64,000 nucleotides of DNA from Sceloporus undulatus (GCF_019175285.1 NC_056527.1:106987746-107051745), one strand, 5' to 3'; positions 46,801 through 54,160 are shown, counted from the first letter of the stretch. Translations and numbers: made by a program. The notes: generated from the letters alone by a model not told the origin.

Positions 46801-48887
46801 TCTCAGTTCCTAAGACCATTGGAAATATGTGTTTTCTGATGGTCTTAGGCAACCCCTGTGAAAGAGTCATTCGACCTCCAAAGGGGTCGCGACCCACAGA
46901 TTAAGAACTGCTGGTCTAGTGGTCCTCAACCTTTCGTCTTCCAGCTTTATGAGACCTCAGTTCCCAGAAACACTAGCCAGCATGAGAGATTCTGGGAGCT
47001 AAAGTCCAAAACATCTGGAGTACCAAAGGTTAAGAAACTCTGGTGAGACCACAGATTTGTGACTAGAAATTAGAATCCCACAGTTTTAATCTTGAGTATG
47101 TTGCCTGGGGGATTCTGGGAGCTGTAGTACAAAAATAACTTTCTTAAGCTCCCTTTGTAACAATGGTATGGGAGAGAGAGAAGGGCACTTTTCACATTAC
47201 CGAGCTATAGTGCTATGAACCCATGTTAACTGCCATGGTTCCACGCTATGGGATTTGCGGTTTAGGGTGGGGTATTAAGTGTGGTATAGAGGTTCAAGCG
47301 TTGGACTATGACTCTGGAGACCAGAGTTTGAATCCCCACTCAGCCATAGAAACCCATTGGGTGACCTTGGGCCAGTCACTTTCTCTCAGCCTCAGAGGGA
47401 TGCAAAGGCAAACCCTCTCTGAACAAATCTTGCCGAGAAAATCCCACGGTAAGGTTGCCTTAGGAAACCACTTGTGGGCACACAACAGTGCTCATTGTAG
47501 AATTCTCATCCAGAGAGTTATAGTTCCTCTTCAAACTACAAATCCCAAGATTCCCTAGCATGCAGTCATGGTAGTTAAAAGGGAATCATAGCATTATAAT
47601 TCTTTAGTGTGAGAGACAGCAAGAAAAGAACAGAATTACTGTATACAGCTACCAAGAGGGGCTCCTCTCCCTCCATCCTGAAATTCTTCATCCCAATAAT
47701 AATATATAATATTAATTATTGAACACTCCTCCCATCACAACTGCATACTAAACTATGATGTTCCCCAGTGCGTTTAGTCAGTTGATTTCATGTGTCTTCC
47801 TGGCTTGTAACTTCAGTCCTTTTCCTTAGATATAAGCCTGAAAGGATTTTCTTGAATTTCCAGATAAAATGTATAATTTGGGCTCTGACCATATGCTATG
47901 CACACTTTCCTTCAACGATGCTATGACACAGTAAGAGCAAACATCCATGGAAACGACTAAAAGACTGTGGTTCTAAACAGTGCATCTCTGAGCAGAGCTA
48001 GAAAATGTTGCTTTTTTTGGACTACAACTCCCACAAACCACTGGCTGGGAGATGGGGGGGGTAGTAATCCAAAAAAGTTACATTTCTGTCCCCTCCTCCC
48101 ATCTATAAAGGTAAGAGATGAAGGGAGGGAGGAAACATACCTGGACAACCCCATTTCTCCTCCCTTTGCAAATGACTGAACAGTTAAAAAAATAAACCCA
48201 ACATAATAGAGATAGAGCGCTAAGATCTGCTCTTTAAGATCTAGACAAAAAGTTACACAAATGTTTAGCCAAAGTAAAGGCAATGCAGCCAGATAAGCCC
48301 TATAAAGTCTCCGTCTGAAATCAATGGGATTTTTGAAGAGTCTGACTTTGGCTAGATTGACTCTTAAGATGTTTTGATAGGAGCAAATGTAACCAAACCA
48401 TGTCCACCAGGAGAACCAAAGAGAAGAAAAGCAGCTAAGCTTTCTAGCAAAGAAAGTACATAGCTTAGAGCTATACAAGTATTAAGATCTCTAAAGAACA
48501 GCCTGTTTCGTATTTAATACTAGCCACACTTATAATCATCCCTCTTTCCCTCTAGACCTCAGCTCCAGTACCAGAGACGTTTCTCCATCCAATGACTGAG
48601 AAAATTCTGCCCACAAACAAAGGATAAGGAAAACATCTGTGTATCTAAGACAAAATCGACTGCCCACAAAAAAGTCAGCAATAAACTTGAATTTATGAGA
48701 TCATAAATCAAATGAAGGGAACAAGGCACATATATTATCTGTCAATATGTACATCTTGAAATATATAGTGCTGTCAAGGCAGGGGTTCTCAACAAATCAT
48801 AGGGAAACTGAATTACAGAGGGTATATATTGCTAAAACATTAGAGAGAGAGAGAAAAAAGAGAGAGAGAGAGAGACTTACTTTTCAT
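22576..48887 (-). CDS. IL11: Interleukin-11 (whole gene, 5 coding exons)
   Basis: IL11 is a secreted four-helix cytokine of the gp130 (IL-6) family that signals through IL11RA and gp130. Reading the minus strand, exons 48887-48881 (candidate), 27233-27076, 25675-25589, 23789-23631 and 22740-22576 join to 191 residues; human IL11 has 199, and the exon plan is the same. Signals: secretion peptide about 1-21 (VLVVLLSLCEGLWA), DPRAEFDSIVNLARNLLSDT in helix A, RYPAEGEHKLETLPVLSMNA in the A-B loop (human FPADGDHNLDSLPTLAMSA), NRLDRLLKRLEHL in helix C, and W160 with HAI..LYLDWA in helix D. The helix-D tryptophan used for gp130 contact is kept. A single cysteine (residue 98, DLQCYQ) sits in the mature part, where mammalian IL11 has none. 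Only exon 1 is uncertain. Confidence 0.95.
22973..23102. mobile_element. hAT MITE, 130 bp
   Basis: Inverted ends cagtggttctcaaactctgg / agagtttgagaaccactg. Flanked by gtgtagag and gtatagag, an 8-bp target duplication with one change. Confidence 0.88.
23255..23490 (+). mobile_element. 5S-rRNA-headed SINE, near full length
   Basis: 5S-like head (tctgatcttggaagctaag, gggtcagcctggttagtact, atacctggtgctttagg). Body ggaactgggaaagcacttcc; tail taaggcacatatatgcacac. The best copy of this family here. Confidence 0.82.
23631..23789 (-). CDS. IL11: IL11 coding exon 4
   Basis: Minus strand, 159 nt, after ..tctttag and before gtaagg. It codes VSGGLARLSSDLQCYQRHFE, WLRKAAPLLRPMEHDIGTVH and NRLDRLLKRLEHL (helices B and C). 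Human: LPGVLTRLRADLLSYLRHVQWL...LEPELGTLQARLDRLLRRLQLL. The cysteine in DLQCYQ replaces serine at the aligned position. Phase 0 at both ends. Confidence 0.95.
23986..24213 (+). mobile_element. Sauria-type SINE, full length
   Basis: Head gtggtttgagtgctggacta, middle gggtgaccttgggtaagac, tail cttgaaggtatacaacaaca. Confidence 0.9.
24441..24636. mobile_element. Foldback MITE, GGCTGC..GCAGCC family
   Basis: ggttgaatccacactgcaga at the left, gcagtgcagattcagc at the right; paired halves inside. Confidence 0.8.
25405..25515 (+). mobile_element. 5S-headed SINE, internally deleted
   Basis: ctgattttggaagctaagca gggtcagcc runs straight into the tail aaaaccttatgaaattcatg, so the middle is lost. Confidence 0.7.
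25589..25675 (-). CDS. IL11: IL11 coding exon 3
   Basis: Minus strand, 87 nt, after ..ttgcacag and before gtaaat. It codes KNRYPAEGEHKLETLPVL then SMNAVELANIQ, the A-B loop that carries receptor-contact residues. It matches human DKFPADGDHNLDSLPTLAMS, and the boundaries match the human exon. Phase 0 at both ends. Confidence 0.95.
25875..26095. mobile_element. Foldback MITE, GGCTGC..GCAGCC family
   Basis: gggtgtgtttacactacaga ... ctgaagtgtagtagcagcc with paired interior. Confidence 0.78.
26455..26570. mobile_element. Foldback MITE, short hairpin
   Basis: Arms aagcttcggaatgttactgc and agtaacactcttaagctt; inner arms ggactgcaactcccagaatc / gattctgggaattgcagtcc are near perfect. Confidence 0.82.
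26618..26987. mobile_element. MITE with tgta(c/t)atactc inverted ends
   Basis: Left tgtacatactcgac..taag, right reverse complement tgtatatactcatg..taag. TA flanks possible. Tc1/mariner type is a guess. Confidence 0.6.
27076..27233 (-). CDS. IL11: IL11 coding exon 2
   Basis: Minus strand, after acceptor ..ctcattgcag and before donor gtaagt. It codes GLCQVLVVLLSLCEGLWA (hydrophobic core of the signal peptide), then APRPKPLDPRAEFDSIVNLA and RNLLSDTKNLFNHF (helix A). Human counterpart: LVLVVLSLW...SPDPRAELDSTVLLTRSLLADT. It starts in phase 1 and ends in phase 0. Confidence 0.95.
28129..28182. repeat. (TA)n(GA)n microsatellite
   Basis: About 13 TA units followed by about 13 GA units. Confidence 0.95.
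28272..28500 (+). mobile_element. Sauria-type SINE, full length
   Basis: Head gtggtttgagtgctggactg, middle ggatgaccttggacaagtc, tail cttgaaggcacacaacaaca. Confidence 0.9.
28551..28625 (-). mobile_element. Ribozyme-type dispersed repeat, partly decayed
   Basis: Minus strand: GCAT, CTGATGA (28586-28580), weak stem II, GAAA (28563-28560), GCTTATAC. The core boxes are intact, but stems I and II have mismatches. Confidence 0.5.
28931..29300 (+). mobile_element. Sauria-type SINE split by a hAT MITE
   Basis: Head gtagtggtttgaatgctgga to taggtttgccttagg, then resumes at gccttaggatcaccataag and ends cttgaaggcacacagc. The interruption is 29112-29247. Confidence 0.9.
29112..29247. mobile_element. hAT MITE inside a SINE, 136 bp
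   Basis: Ends gcactggttcccaaac / aggaagcaat. Flanked by gccttagg on both sides (29104-29111, 29248-29255), an exact 8-bp target duplication. Confidence 0.9.
29304..29350. repeat. (CT)n(CA)n microsatellite
   Basis: CT units then CA units, directly after the SINE tail. Confidence 0.93.
30386..30615. mobile_element. pogo/Tigger-like MITE
   Basis: cagtgggtccttggtatcca at the left and agaatccacagatataggat at the right; ggataccaaaatccctggatg inside. This fits a widespread vertebrate Tc1/mariner-pogo small element. Confidence 0.6.
31136..31191. repeat. (AAT)n microsatellite
   Basis: About 18 AAT units. Confidence 0.95.
31535..31722 (-). mobile_element. CR1 LINE 3' fragment
   Basis: gtcatccagtcctatcccct gtcatgcagcaatacacaaag and agcctctgtttaaaat are CR1 end sequence in reverse. 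Confidence 0.82.
31723..31915 (-). mobile_element. 5S-headed SINE
   Basis: Tail gccttcaagtaatctgttaa; body gggttttcttaggcaagaaa; head remnant tacagcatctagtattcc and ccatccaagtactaac. Abuts the CR1 fragment. Confidence 0.75.
31930..32118 (-). mobile_element. Sauria-type SINE
   Basis: gtgccttcaagtcatttctg tail to caaaccactataccatgctg head. Confidence 0.87.
35149..35378 (-). mobile_element. Sauria-type SINE, full length
   Basis: ttgttgtgtgttttcaagta tail to caaaccactacaccacactt head. Confidence 0.88.
36795..37012. mobile_element. Foldback MITE, GGCTGC..GCAGCC family (best copy)
   Basis: ggctgcatctgcactgcaga ... aatgtggatgcagcc, 218 bp. Interior halves pair (ccatagattcatgctatgga / ccataggatggaggcatg). 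Flanks tga and tta. Confidence 0.85.
37214..37258 (+). mobile_element. CR1 LINE extreme 3' end
   Basis: actggatggcccttgtggtc tcttccatctctacgattct only. Confidence 0.8.
37785..37822. repeat. (AAC)n microsatellite
   Basis: About 12 AAC units. They make poly-Asn and poly-Val chance frames. Confidence 0.95.
38475..38640 (-). mobile_element. Old Sauria-type SINE (tentative)
   Basis: aaagtcatccagtcagtttc, gggaattagaacctgg and taatggttagagtcta keep the order of the SINE, heavily diverged. Confidence 0.4.
39027..39247. mobile_element. Foldback MITE, GGCTGC..GCAGCC family
   Basis: gggtaaatccatactgcaga ... ctgcagtgtggaagagc; paired halves with gggctttatagtttg / actacaatccccaag. Confidence 0.8.
39772..39822. 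repeat. (GT)n ... (GA)n microsatellites
   Basis: Short GT and GA tracts separated by tgtgcat. Confidence 0.93.
40320..40862 (+). mobile_element. CR1 LINE, 3' 540 bp
   Basis: Translates to VRPYLEYCVLSWAPLFKKYI then EHVQRRVIKMIKGLETKPYE and SLEKRRLGGDMIAIFKYLKG, the C-terminal end of CR1 reverse transcriptase. It ends atctatgattctgtgatt. 5'-truncated. Confidence 0.92.
40916..41445 (-). mobile_element. Sauria-type SINE with two insertions
   Basis: Tail ttgttgtgtgccttcaactc to 41080; middle resumes at 41262-41303 (ggattcgaaacttggtcttc); head resumes at 41417 (gttcaaaccactacgcca). The breaks are filled by 41081-41261 and by an A/T-rich retro-tail at 41304-41416 (tttatataccgctattcc). Short duplications (atttaca; caat) flank the inserts. 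Confidence 0.75.
41735..41832 (+). mobile_element. CR1 LINE 3' end
   Basis: gttcctgcatggcagggggt, ctcttccagctctacgattc tgtgattct. Confidence 0.88.
41880..42095 (-). mobile_element. CR1 LINE 3' end, opposite orientation
   Basis: caatcatagaatcatagagt tggaagaaagctcacgggct through aggaagttcttcctaatgtt. Forms an inverted pair with 41735-41832. Confidence 0.88.
42127..42348 (-). mobile_element. Sauria-type SINE
   Basis: gttgtgttccttcaagttgt tail to caaaccactacaccatgc head; directly follows CR1. Confidence 0.87.
43606..43770. mobile_element. Foldback MITE, decayed
   Basis: taaaacacattgcagaaatc and gggaattctgggaactgtag to ctctcaaaattacagtttcc. The right end is lost. Confidence 0.6.
45100..45260 (-). 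mobile_element. CR1 LINE 3' fragment
   Basis: tcagagttggaaaggattgc aagggtcacctagtccaacc and following CR1 end sequence. Confidence 0.85.
46092..46205 (+). mobile_element. 5S-headed SINE, 3' part
   Basis: ggaactggcaagaccacctc body and cttgaaggcacatacagata tail; the head is missing. Confidence 0.65.
46500..46695 (+). mobile_element. Sauria-type SINE
   Basis: Diverged head gtatagtcgtctaggacttt, clear middle tgatcttgggcaagtcacac; tail worn (cgtcagaaacaatgacaac). Confidence 0.75.
46717..46913. mobile_element. SPIN-like non-autonomous hAT, 197 bp
   Basis: Left end cagtggttctcaaccttcct aatgccgtgaccctttaat; right part tgatggtcttaggcaacccc tgtgaaagagtcattcgacc, ending aaggggtcgcgacccacag and gaactgctg. 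Flanked by gtctagta / gtctagtg, an 8-bp target duplication with one change. The sequence agrees with SPIN/OposCharlie-type non-autonomous elements as I remember them. Confidence 0.78.
46917..47046. mobile_element. hAT MITE next to the SPIN-like copy
   Basis: tagtggtcctcaacctttcg at the left, ccaaaggttaagaaactctg at the right. Its left edge overlaps the duplicated target of the SPIN-like element, so SPIN landed at the rim of this older copy. Confidence 0.7.
47190..47610. mobile_element. Foldback MITE split by a Sauria SINE
   Basis: Arms cgagctatagtgctatgaac and tagcattataattcttta with paired interior (ccacgctatgggatttgcgg / aatcccaagattccctagca). A SINE sits in the loop. Confidence 0.75.
47284..47490 (+). 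mobile_element. Sauria-type SINE nested in a MITE
   Basis: Head gtatagaggttcaagcgttg, middle gggtgaccttgggccagtca, tail cttgtgggcacacaacag. Confidence 0.87.
48842..48874. repeat. (GA)n tract beside IL11 exon 1
   Basis: GA-rich tract, CT on the IL11 sense strand, starting about 6 nt inside the inferred intron. Confidence 0.9.
48881..48887 (-). CDS. IL11: IL11 coding exon 1 (candidate, 7 coding nt)
   Basis: On the minus strand ATGAAAA is followed at once by a perfect donor, GTAAGT. It ends in phase 1, which is what exon 2 needs. Joined, the protein starts MKKGLCQVLVVLLSL, one residue longer than human MNCVCRLVLVVLSL, whose exon 1 is also only a few codons. The stretch from the TATA box (49499-49507) down to here has almost no other ATG. 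A short ATG-donor match can arise by chance in 22 kb, so the promoter at 49.5 kb is the main support. A transcript would settle it. Confidence 0.6.
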
Positions 48888-49475
48888 GTTTTGGAGAAGA
48901 TTTGAGGATTTCTTTTCCCTGAGTTTAAATCCCCTCTTCTTGGGGGAAAATAAAGTAAAATAAAATTAAAAAGTCCTTCTTGGTTTTAGGTTGGTGTTAT
49001 TCTTCTAGGATTTTAACTGGGAATTTGTTTTTTGTTGTGAAAAGTTTCCTTTTTTTAAAAAAAAGGTTTTCTCTGTCTTCCAGGCCACACCTGTTCTCCT
49101 CTTGCAGAAAATTGGGTCCCTTTTTTGAGGTAGATGAGTTTGCAAACGCACACAAACCTCACCAAAATGTGCACGACGACAATAGCCTCGCCGACAGATA
49201 AATAAATAAATAGTGGGCAAATAAATACATATCAATAAATAGGCAGATAAATAAATAAATAAATATCAATTTAAAAAAGGAACAACTTTTTCAACAACAA
49301 CAAAAAGAAATCACTATAATCTCCCAGGTTGCCTCCTGTCCTCTTTGGTTTAAAAAGAAAAAAGAAAACTTTTCTAAAAACTGGGTCCTGGGAGAACACA
49401 AAATTAATTTTTAAAAAATAATGTCACTCAGAGCAGCTTTAAACTGTCCAGTATTTGTGTATGTGCAAGTGTGTG
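48888..49475 (-). other. IL11: Probable IL11 5' untranslated region
   Basis: About 590 nt between the inferred start site and the candidate ATG on the minus strand. It is A/T-rich, with TATTTATTTATTTATT-type repeats (49196-49265), and has only one other ATG apart from any near the start site itself; that ATG opens a reading frame of about 23 codons. It is much longer than the human leader as I remember it. The extent is inferred, not shown. Confidence 0.45.
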
Positions 49476-49498
49476 TTTTACATCACTTACAAATTGGT

Positions 49499-49570
49499 CT
49501 TTATATACACCCGGGTCTTGTCTAGGCGCGTGTGTTTTTTTTTTTTCAAACGGTGACACATCTTGACTCA
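49499..49570 (-). promoter_or_regulatory. IL11: Probable IL11 core promoter: paired AP-1 sites plus TATA box
   Basis: On the minus strand TGAGTCAAGATGTGTCA (49570-49554) is followed about 50 bases later by TATATAAAG (49507-49499). With a start site near 49475, the paired AP-1 sites fall at about -80 to -96. I recall the mammalian IL11 promoter as having paired AP-1 sites (TGAGTCAGGATGTGTCA) at about -100 to -82 above a TATA box, so sequence and spacing both agree. In mammals these sites bind JunD/Fra-type AP-1 and drive TGF-beta and stress induction. This assigns the 5' end of IL11 here and implies a very long first intron. Confidence 0.72.
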
Positions 49571-51429
49571 CACACTTTTCCATTCAAAAAAAAAAAACAC
49601 ACAGAAAAAAAGAAAGAATGAAAGTATGGTCATAGAAAAACTTCTCTTGATGACACATATTCTTTGTAATGCCGCATGGTATCCCTGTAAGATAGATTTC
49701 TGAGGGGTGTGTTTGTGTATATGTGTGTGTGTGTATTTTTTGGCAGGGGGGGTTCCTTGGGTTTGTAGTGAGCTCATACTCCTGCTCACCTTCCCTCCTA
49801 AACTCCACAGGTTCTATAGCGTTTCTCCGACTGCAGCAGAAAAAATGGACACTGCCACACACACAGAGACACACACATCACAAAACACCCCACAGTTACA
49901 CCCATTAATTTACCTACACAGAGAAAGACACATCAAAGTTTTCAGTTAGGGAAACCTGGAAGTGCAAAGGTTTGAGACAAAGGTGAGAAAGGGATGGAGA
50001 TTGAGATGAAAAGGGAAAAAGAGATGTACGAAAACACAGGCTACACTGTCTGAAGTCCCATCACAACCATGCTCACTCACAGGTGTGTATAAAATGAATG
50101 TGCTCACACACACACCCATGTGCACACACACAGACAAACTCACTTGTGTTGGTAAGATTTATTAACTAAAGGACAGCCGAGGTCCACTGGAGTCTTACTA
50201 TTATCACTCCAGAGACTGGATTGGTTCTTATTCAAGCTCCTAGATCCTACCCTGCCTACCATGCTCAGTGGCCATGCTGGCTGAGGGGATGGTGGGAGTT
50301 GTAGTCCAAAAAAATAATGTTTCCATTTACTGTTAACCCTGTAAAAGCAAAAACTCTCTGAATGTTTTTCAGTGTTTTGCAAGGGAAACATTTCAGAACT
50401 AATGCCCAAGAGTCCACAGGGATGGTGGGACATATGGAACTGAGACACTCATATACATGGACATTTGACATATAGAAGCCTTCTCCAACCACTTCAGAAC
50501 TTTCAAGCCATAACTCTCAACATCTCCAACCAGTATGGGCATGTTCATATATAGGAAAACCATTTGATCTTGCTTACTGTCGCCACTATCTAGCTTTAAG
50601 AGGTATAGTGTGTTTGAATATACAGGGTGCCCCAGTTGTGACTGCCATTTCTAGTGGCAGGGAGTTTCGTAGGTTAACCATGCATTGTGTGTGAAGAAGT
50701 TGCAAATTCATTTTACGAGATGAGTCACACATCTATTGAAAGTGAAGCACCTTTCTGCTTAAATGCCATGTTTGCATTTAAGGAACTAGACCACGTCTCC
50801 AAAACTTAGGCTACAATTTATTTCACACAACTAGTTTCAGAGGTGCTACAAGATCCCTTAGTACACTGATATGTTTACAGGGAAGTAACTACCATTCTTT
50901 TCTGTGGAACTGATTTCCACATCAGTACACATAACTTCAATGGGAGAGTTGACAGCATTAATAAATCATCCTCACTAAAACTCAATGTACTTAAGCTCTG
51001 GCTGGATTATGCTCAAAATGAAGAAACTGTATTTTAAAAACAAAACTGCACATTCAGCATGTATTTCCCTCTTGTGCATGGATGGTGCTGTTTGGCTGCA
51101 TAAGGATCCAAACTTGTTGAATGATTCCCTTCTTTTATATAGGAGGAGTGGTAATATCTGCAGCCTTCAAGATATTATCGGGACTCCAACCCTCATTAGC
51201 CCATCAATGGATAGGGATGATGGGACCTGGAATCCCACAGTATCTAGTGAGGGTTGTAGATTATGTACTCTTAATATATAAAATACCAGAGTTTCTTTCA
51301 CTTTTTCAAAGCACAAATGTTGTACTCTATTACAGTATAAAGTGTATTTTTTTAATTTAAAAGATTCATGGGTGAAACATTAATTATTGCTCTAGTCACT
51401 TAGTGGTATAAAGTCCAGCTGGGTATGTT

Positions 51430-51645
51430 TTACACTAGAAAATATGAAGAGCTGGGCTGGATCACACCAAAGGCTTATCTAATGGCCAAATAGATGCATG
51501 TACAACAGGACCTTCCCACTCCTGTTCACCAGGAAACTGGTGATCAAAAGTATACTGTCCGTGGTGCTGGAGGTAATACATTGCCATCATGACTATCAGG
51601 TTGGCAGCCATTACTACATCTTGCCGTAGCTTACATACCCGCCAA
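51430..51645 (+). repeat. Dispersed repeat, old copy
   Basis: gctgggctggatcacaccaa aggcttatctaatggcc and gtggtgctggaggtaatac belong to the family better kept at 58970-59205 and 60998-61165. Confidence 0.5.
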
Positions 51646-51765
51646 CATTTCATAGATGAAAATGAGGAAACATGTGGCCGAGAAACATCAGACTGTGGCC
51701 AAGATGGCCAAAGTCATTAATGAGAAACAACACACGCTAGGTGAGGCTACTGCACTTGTTTTTTG

Positions 51766-51830
51766 CATGAGCCTAAATACCCTAAAGGCATCAGATCCCA
51801 TCTGATCTTGGAAGCTAAGCACTCATATAA
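51766..51830 (+). mobile_element. 5S-headed SINE, head fragment
   Basis: aaataccctaaaggcatcag atcccatctgatcttggaag ctaagcac: the 5S-like head only. Confidence 0.7.
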
Positions 51831-52149
51831 TACTGGCATGAACAAGATTATGCCCTCTCCTCTCCTCTTTGCCCTGCTTTTACATTTTGAAATCAGTTTG
51901 CAACAACCAAAGAAAGCTGAGAAAGAAAAGGTAAGTGGGGGAGGCAACAGGAACTGGGATATTTTAAAAGAGGCTGAAAAAGTAGGACAACAGAGAATTA
52001 ATCAAGACTTACCCTGCCAGACTGGGACAACTGGAGAGCATGCGCTTAAGCAAGTATGCTAATCAATGTGTGAAAAGCACTTTCATCAGGCCTTGGTCCC
52101 CTGCCATTGGGAGATTCATTAGTTGACCCAGGACAGAAGGGGAATGCCC

Positions 52150-52560
52150 CCTCTTGAAGCAAATCCATAGACCATGGTGGCTGGAGGAAAAGAATCAATT
52201 TATTTGCGATGTGGTGCTGGAGAAGAGGGCTGAGGATACCGTGGACAGCCCAAAAGTCCTTGAACAGATCAAACCTGAAATGCCTCTGGAAGCCAAGATG
52301 ACAAAATTAAGGCTGTCATATTTTGGCCACATCATGGGAAGGCATGACTCACTCAAAAAGAGAGTAATGCTTGGAAAAGTGGAGGGCAGTAGGAAGAGAG
52401 GTAGACCACACACCAGATGGATAGACTCAATCAGGCAAGTCATGGGCATAAATCTACCAGAGCTGAGCAGAGCAATGGAGGATAGAGGGATTTGGAGATA
52501 TCTCATCCATAGGGTCGCCATGAGCTGGGGCCAACTAAAGGCCAGTTAACAACAACAACA
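52150..52560 (+). mobile_element. RTE-BovB LINE 3' end
   Basis: Open frame with LEAKMTKLRLSYFGHIMGRH, RGRPHTRWIDSIRQVMGINL and IHRVAMSWGQLKAS: the BovB ORF end (LQYFGHLMRR..., RRRRGRQRMRWLDGI, HGVAKSRTRLSD). It ends with agttaacaacaacaacaaca. The frame is open for 131 residues, so it is a rather young copy, 5'-truncated. Confidence 0.92.
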
Positions 52561-53224
52561 ACAACAATTCAACAAAGAAAAAAGCCATGGTTTGATCTGC
52601 AAGTCAGCATGAGTCCTGATGTAATGAAAACCACAGCGCATCCAGTGTCCTGAGCTGGCTAGCATGTGAGAATAGAAGACTTGCGGGAACAACCCTGAAA
52701 GACCAGCGACCTGAGCAGCCAGGCCCCATTTCCTGGCTCTAACTTTCACCTACACGTTAAGGAATTTCTCAGGGGAAAGGCTCTTCCTTGTTTGCATCGC
52801 CTCAAGCCAGAGCCTCCCACGGAAGGCCGAACTCGACAGACGAGGTCCCACTGCCAGTCTGCCCGTGTGGGGTGTGCGCCAGTGTCAAAAGGTTATATCC
52901 ACCCCTCTGCTGATTTCCAAACCACATCAACACACCTGCCCACAAACATGCACATTCCTGAAGAGGCTTCCTTTCCAGGGCAGCAGGCAAGCAATGAGGA
53001 CGAAACTGTGCTGTAGCAGACTGGGAAGGGGAGGGAGGCTGCAATACCTCTGGCCCAAAATAAGCCGGTTGAAACCCACCATGCCACCTGTGCAGTGAAT
53101 AAAGAAGAGTGGTTATTTATTTAGACATTTATTTATTCAGTGCATGTAGAAGCTGGCTTTTTAGGGCCAAGCCAGCCCAAAGTGATGTACACAAGAAAAA
53201 TTATGCAAGATACATTATCGAAGT

Positions 53225-53530
53225 GTTCTTGAAAGAATAACAGAATGATTGAGTTGCAAGCAATTATCTAGTCCAGTGATTCCCAACCTTTGGTGCTCCA
53301 GCTGTTTAGACTTCAACTCCCAGAATCCCTAGTCAGCCTGGCCAACCATTAGGGATTCTGGGAGCTGAAGTCCAAAACATCTGGAGGACCAAAGTCTGGG
53401 AATCACTGATCTAGTCCAACCCCCAGCAACAGGAGGAGTACACAGCTAAGGCATCCCTCAGAAGAGGCCAACCTAATCTTTAGTCAGAATCTTCTTTCTT
53501 TTAATTTGAATCCATTGGGTCAGGTCTTTA
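53225..53530 (-). mobile_element. CR1 LINE 3' fragment split by a hAT MITE
   Basis: agaatgattgagttgcaagc aattatctagtc, then resumes after 53408 as atctagtccaacccccagca. Ends near gaatccattgggtc. Confidence 0.85.
53274..53408. mobile_element. hAT MITE inside CR1, 135 bp
   Basis: Ends cagtgattcccaacctttgg and aaagtctgggaatcactg. Exact 8-bp duplication atctagtc at 53266-53273 and 53409-53416. Confidence 0.93.
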
Positions 53531-53589
53531 TAAATGTACAATTATTATGATGTTACACAAACTTTTCCACATTTTAAAGGAAGGCAGCA

Positions 53590-53940
53590 ATGAAGAGATA
53601 AATTCAGCAGTGAAGAGCTATCTGAAGGACTTCCCATAAGAGCCTGCCCAAGCTCTTAGATTTTCAGGGGAGACATTTTTCTATATCCCATCACCTTTAC
53701 ATGCATCTTTGCTGGAACATGGGAGAAGGCCTTCTCTGTGACTGGTCCCAGACTGTGGAACTCCTTCCCTAGAGAGGCTAGAATGGCTCCCTCTTTGCCA
53801 TATTTTTAGCAGCAGGTGAAGACTTTTCTATTACCCAGCCAGCCTTAGGGAATTGATTATTTACAAGAGAAGGGGATTTTATGGTACTGTACTGTTTTCA
53901 ACCTTTGTTTTAATTTAAACTAACATTTTAAATAGTTTTT
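53590..53940 (+). mobile_element. LINE 3' region (L2/CR1 group)
   Basis: gggagaaggccttctctgtg, ctgtggaactccttccctag agaggct: the end of a LINE ORF (GxLWNSLP-type), followed by its A/T-rich 3' region. Same family as 15390-15660. Confidence 0.5.
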
Positions 53941-54042
53941 AAAAACCCTCTGAACAATTCTTGTCAAGAAAGCACTGTGATAGGGTTGCCTTGGGGTTAC
54001 CATATGTAGGAACAACTTGAGGTCATACAACCACAACAAAAG
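53941..54042 (+). mobile_element. Sauria-type SINE, 3' half
   Basis: accctctgaacaattcttgt through cttgaggtcatacaaccaca. Confidence 0.8.
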
Positions 54043-54160
54043 GGCCATAAATAAGTGCGCTGCCCAAAAGAGGTTTCCGTGTGTTCAGCTCACCAACCAA
54101 ATATATTTTACTGTCAGAGACTATGAATAAGATCCCCAAAGGAGATCCTATTGCATAGGC

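Larger units (their letters stand above)
27234..48880 (-). other. IL11: IL11 intron 1 (about 21.6 kb, inferred)
   Basis: Holds SINEs, CR1, MITEs, hAT and microsatellites, each listed. No other gene was recognised. Unassigned parts over 300 bp include 27300-28100, 29420-30380, 30620-31130, 32120-33900, 33900-35140, 35380-36790, 37300-38470, 42350-43600, 43830-45100 and 47615-48840. The extent depends on the exon 1 call. Confidence 0.6.

Noticed and set aside
47957-48478. 173-residue minus-strand frame with YRAYLAALPLLWLN, faintly like PEN-2
   Set aside because: Alignment needs gaps in a short stretch, the rest does not match, and no exon structure supports it.
49568-50143. CA-rich stretch above IL11 as a CRISPR-like or regulated array
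   Set aside because: Irregular CA/TG microsatellite DNA with no fixed spacers.
52154-52549. 131-residue open frame as a host gene
   Set aside because: It is the end of the BovB reverse transcriptase ORF.
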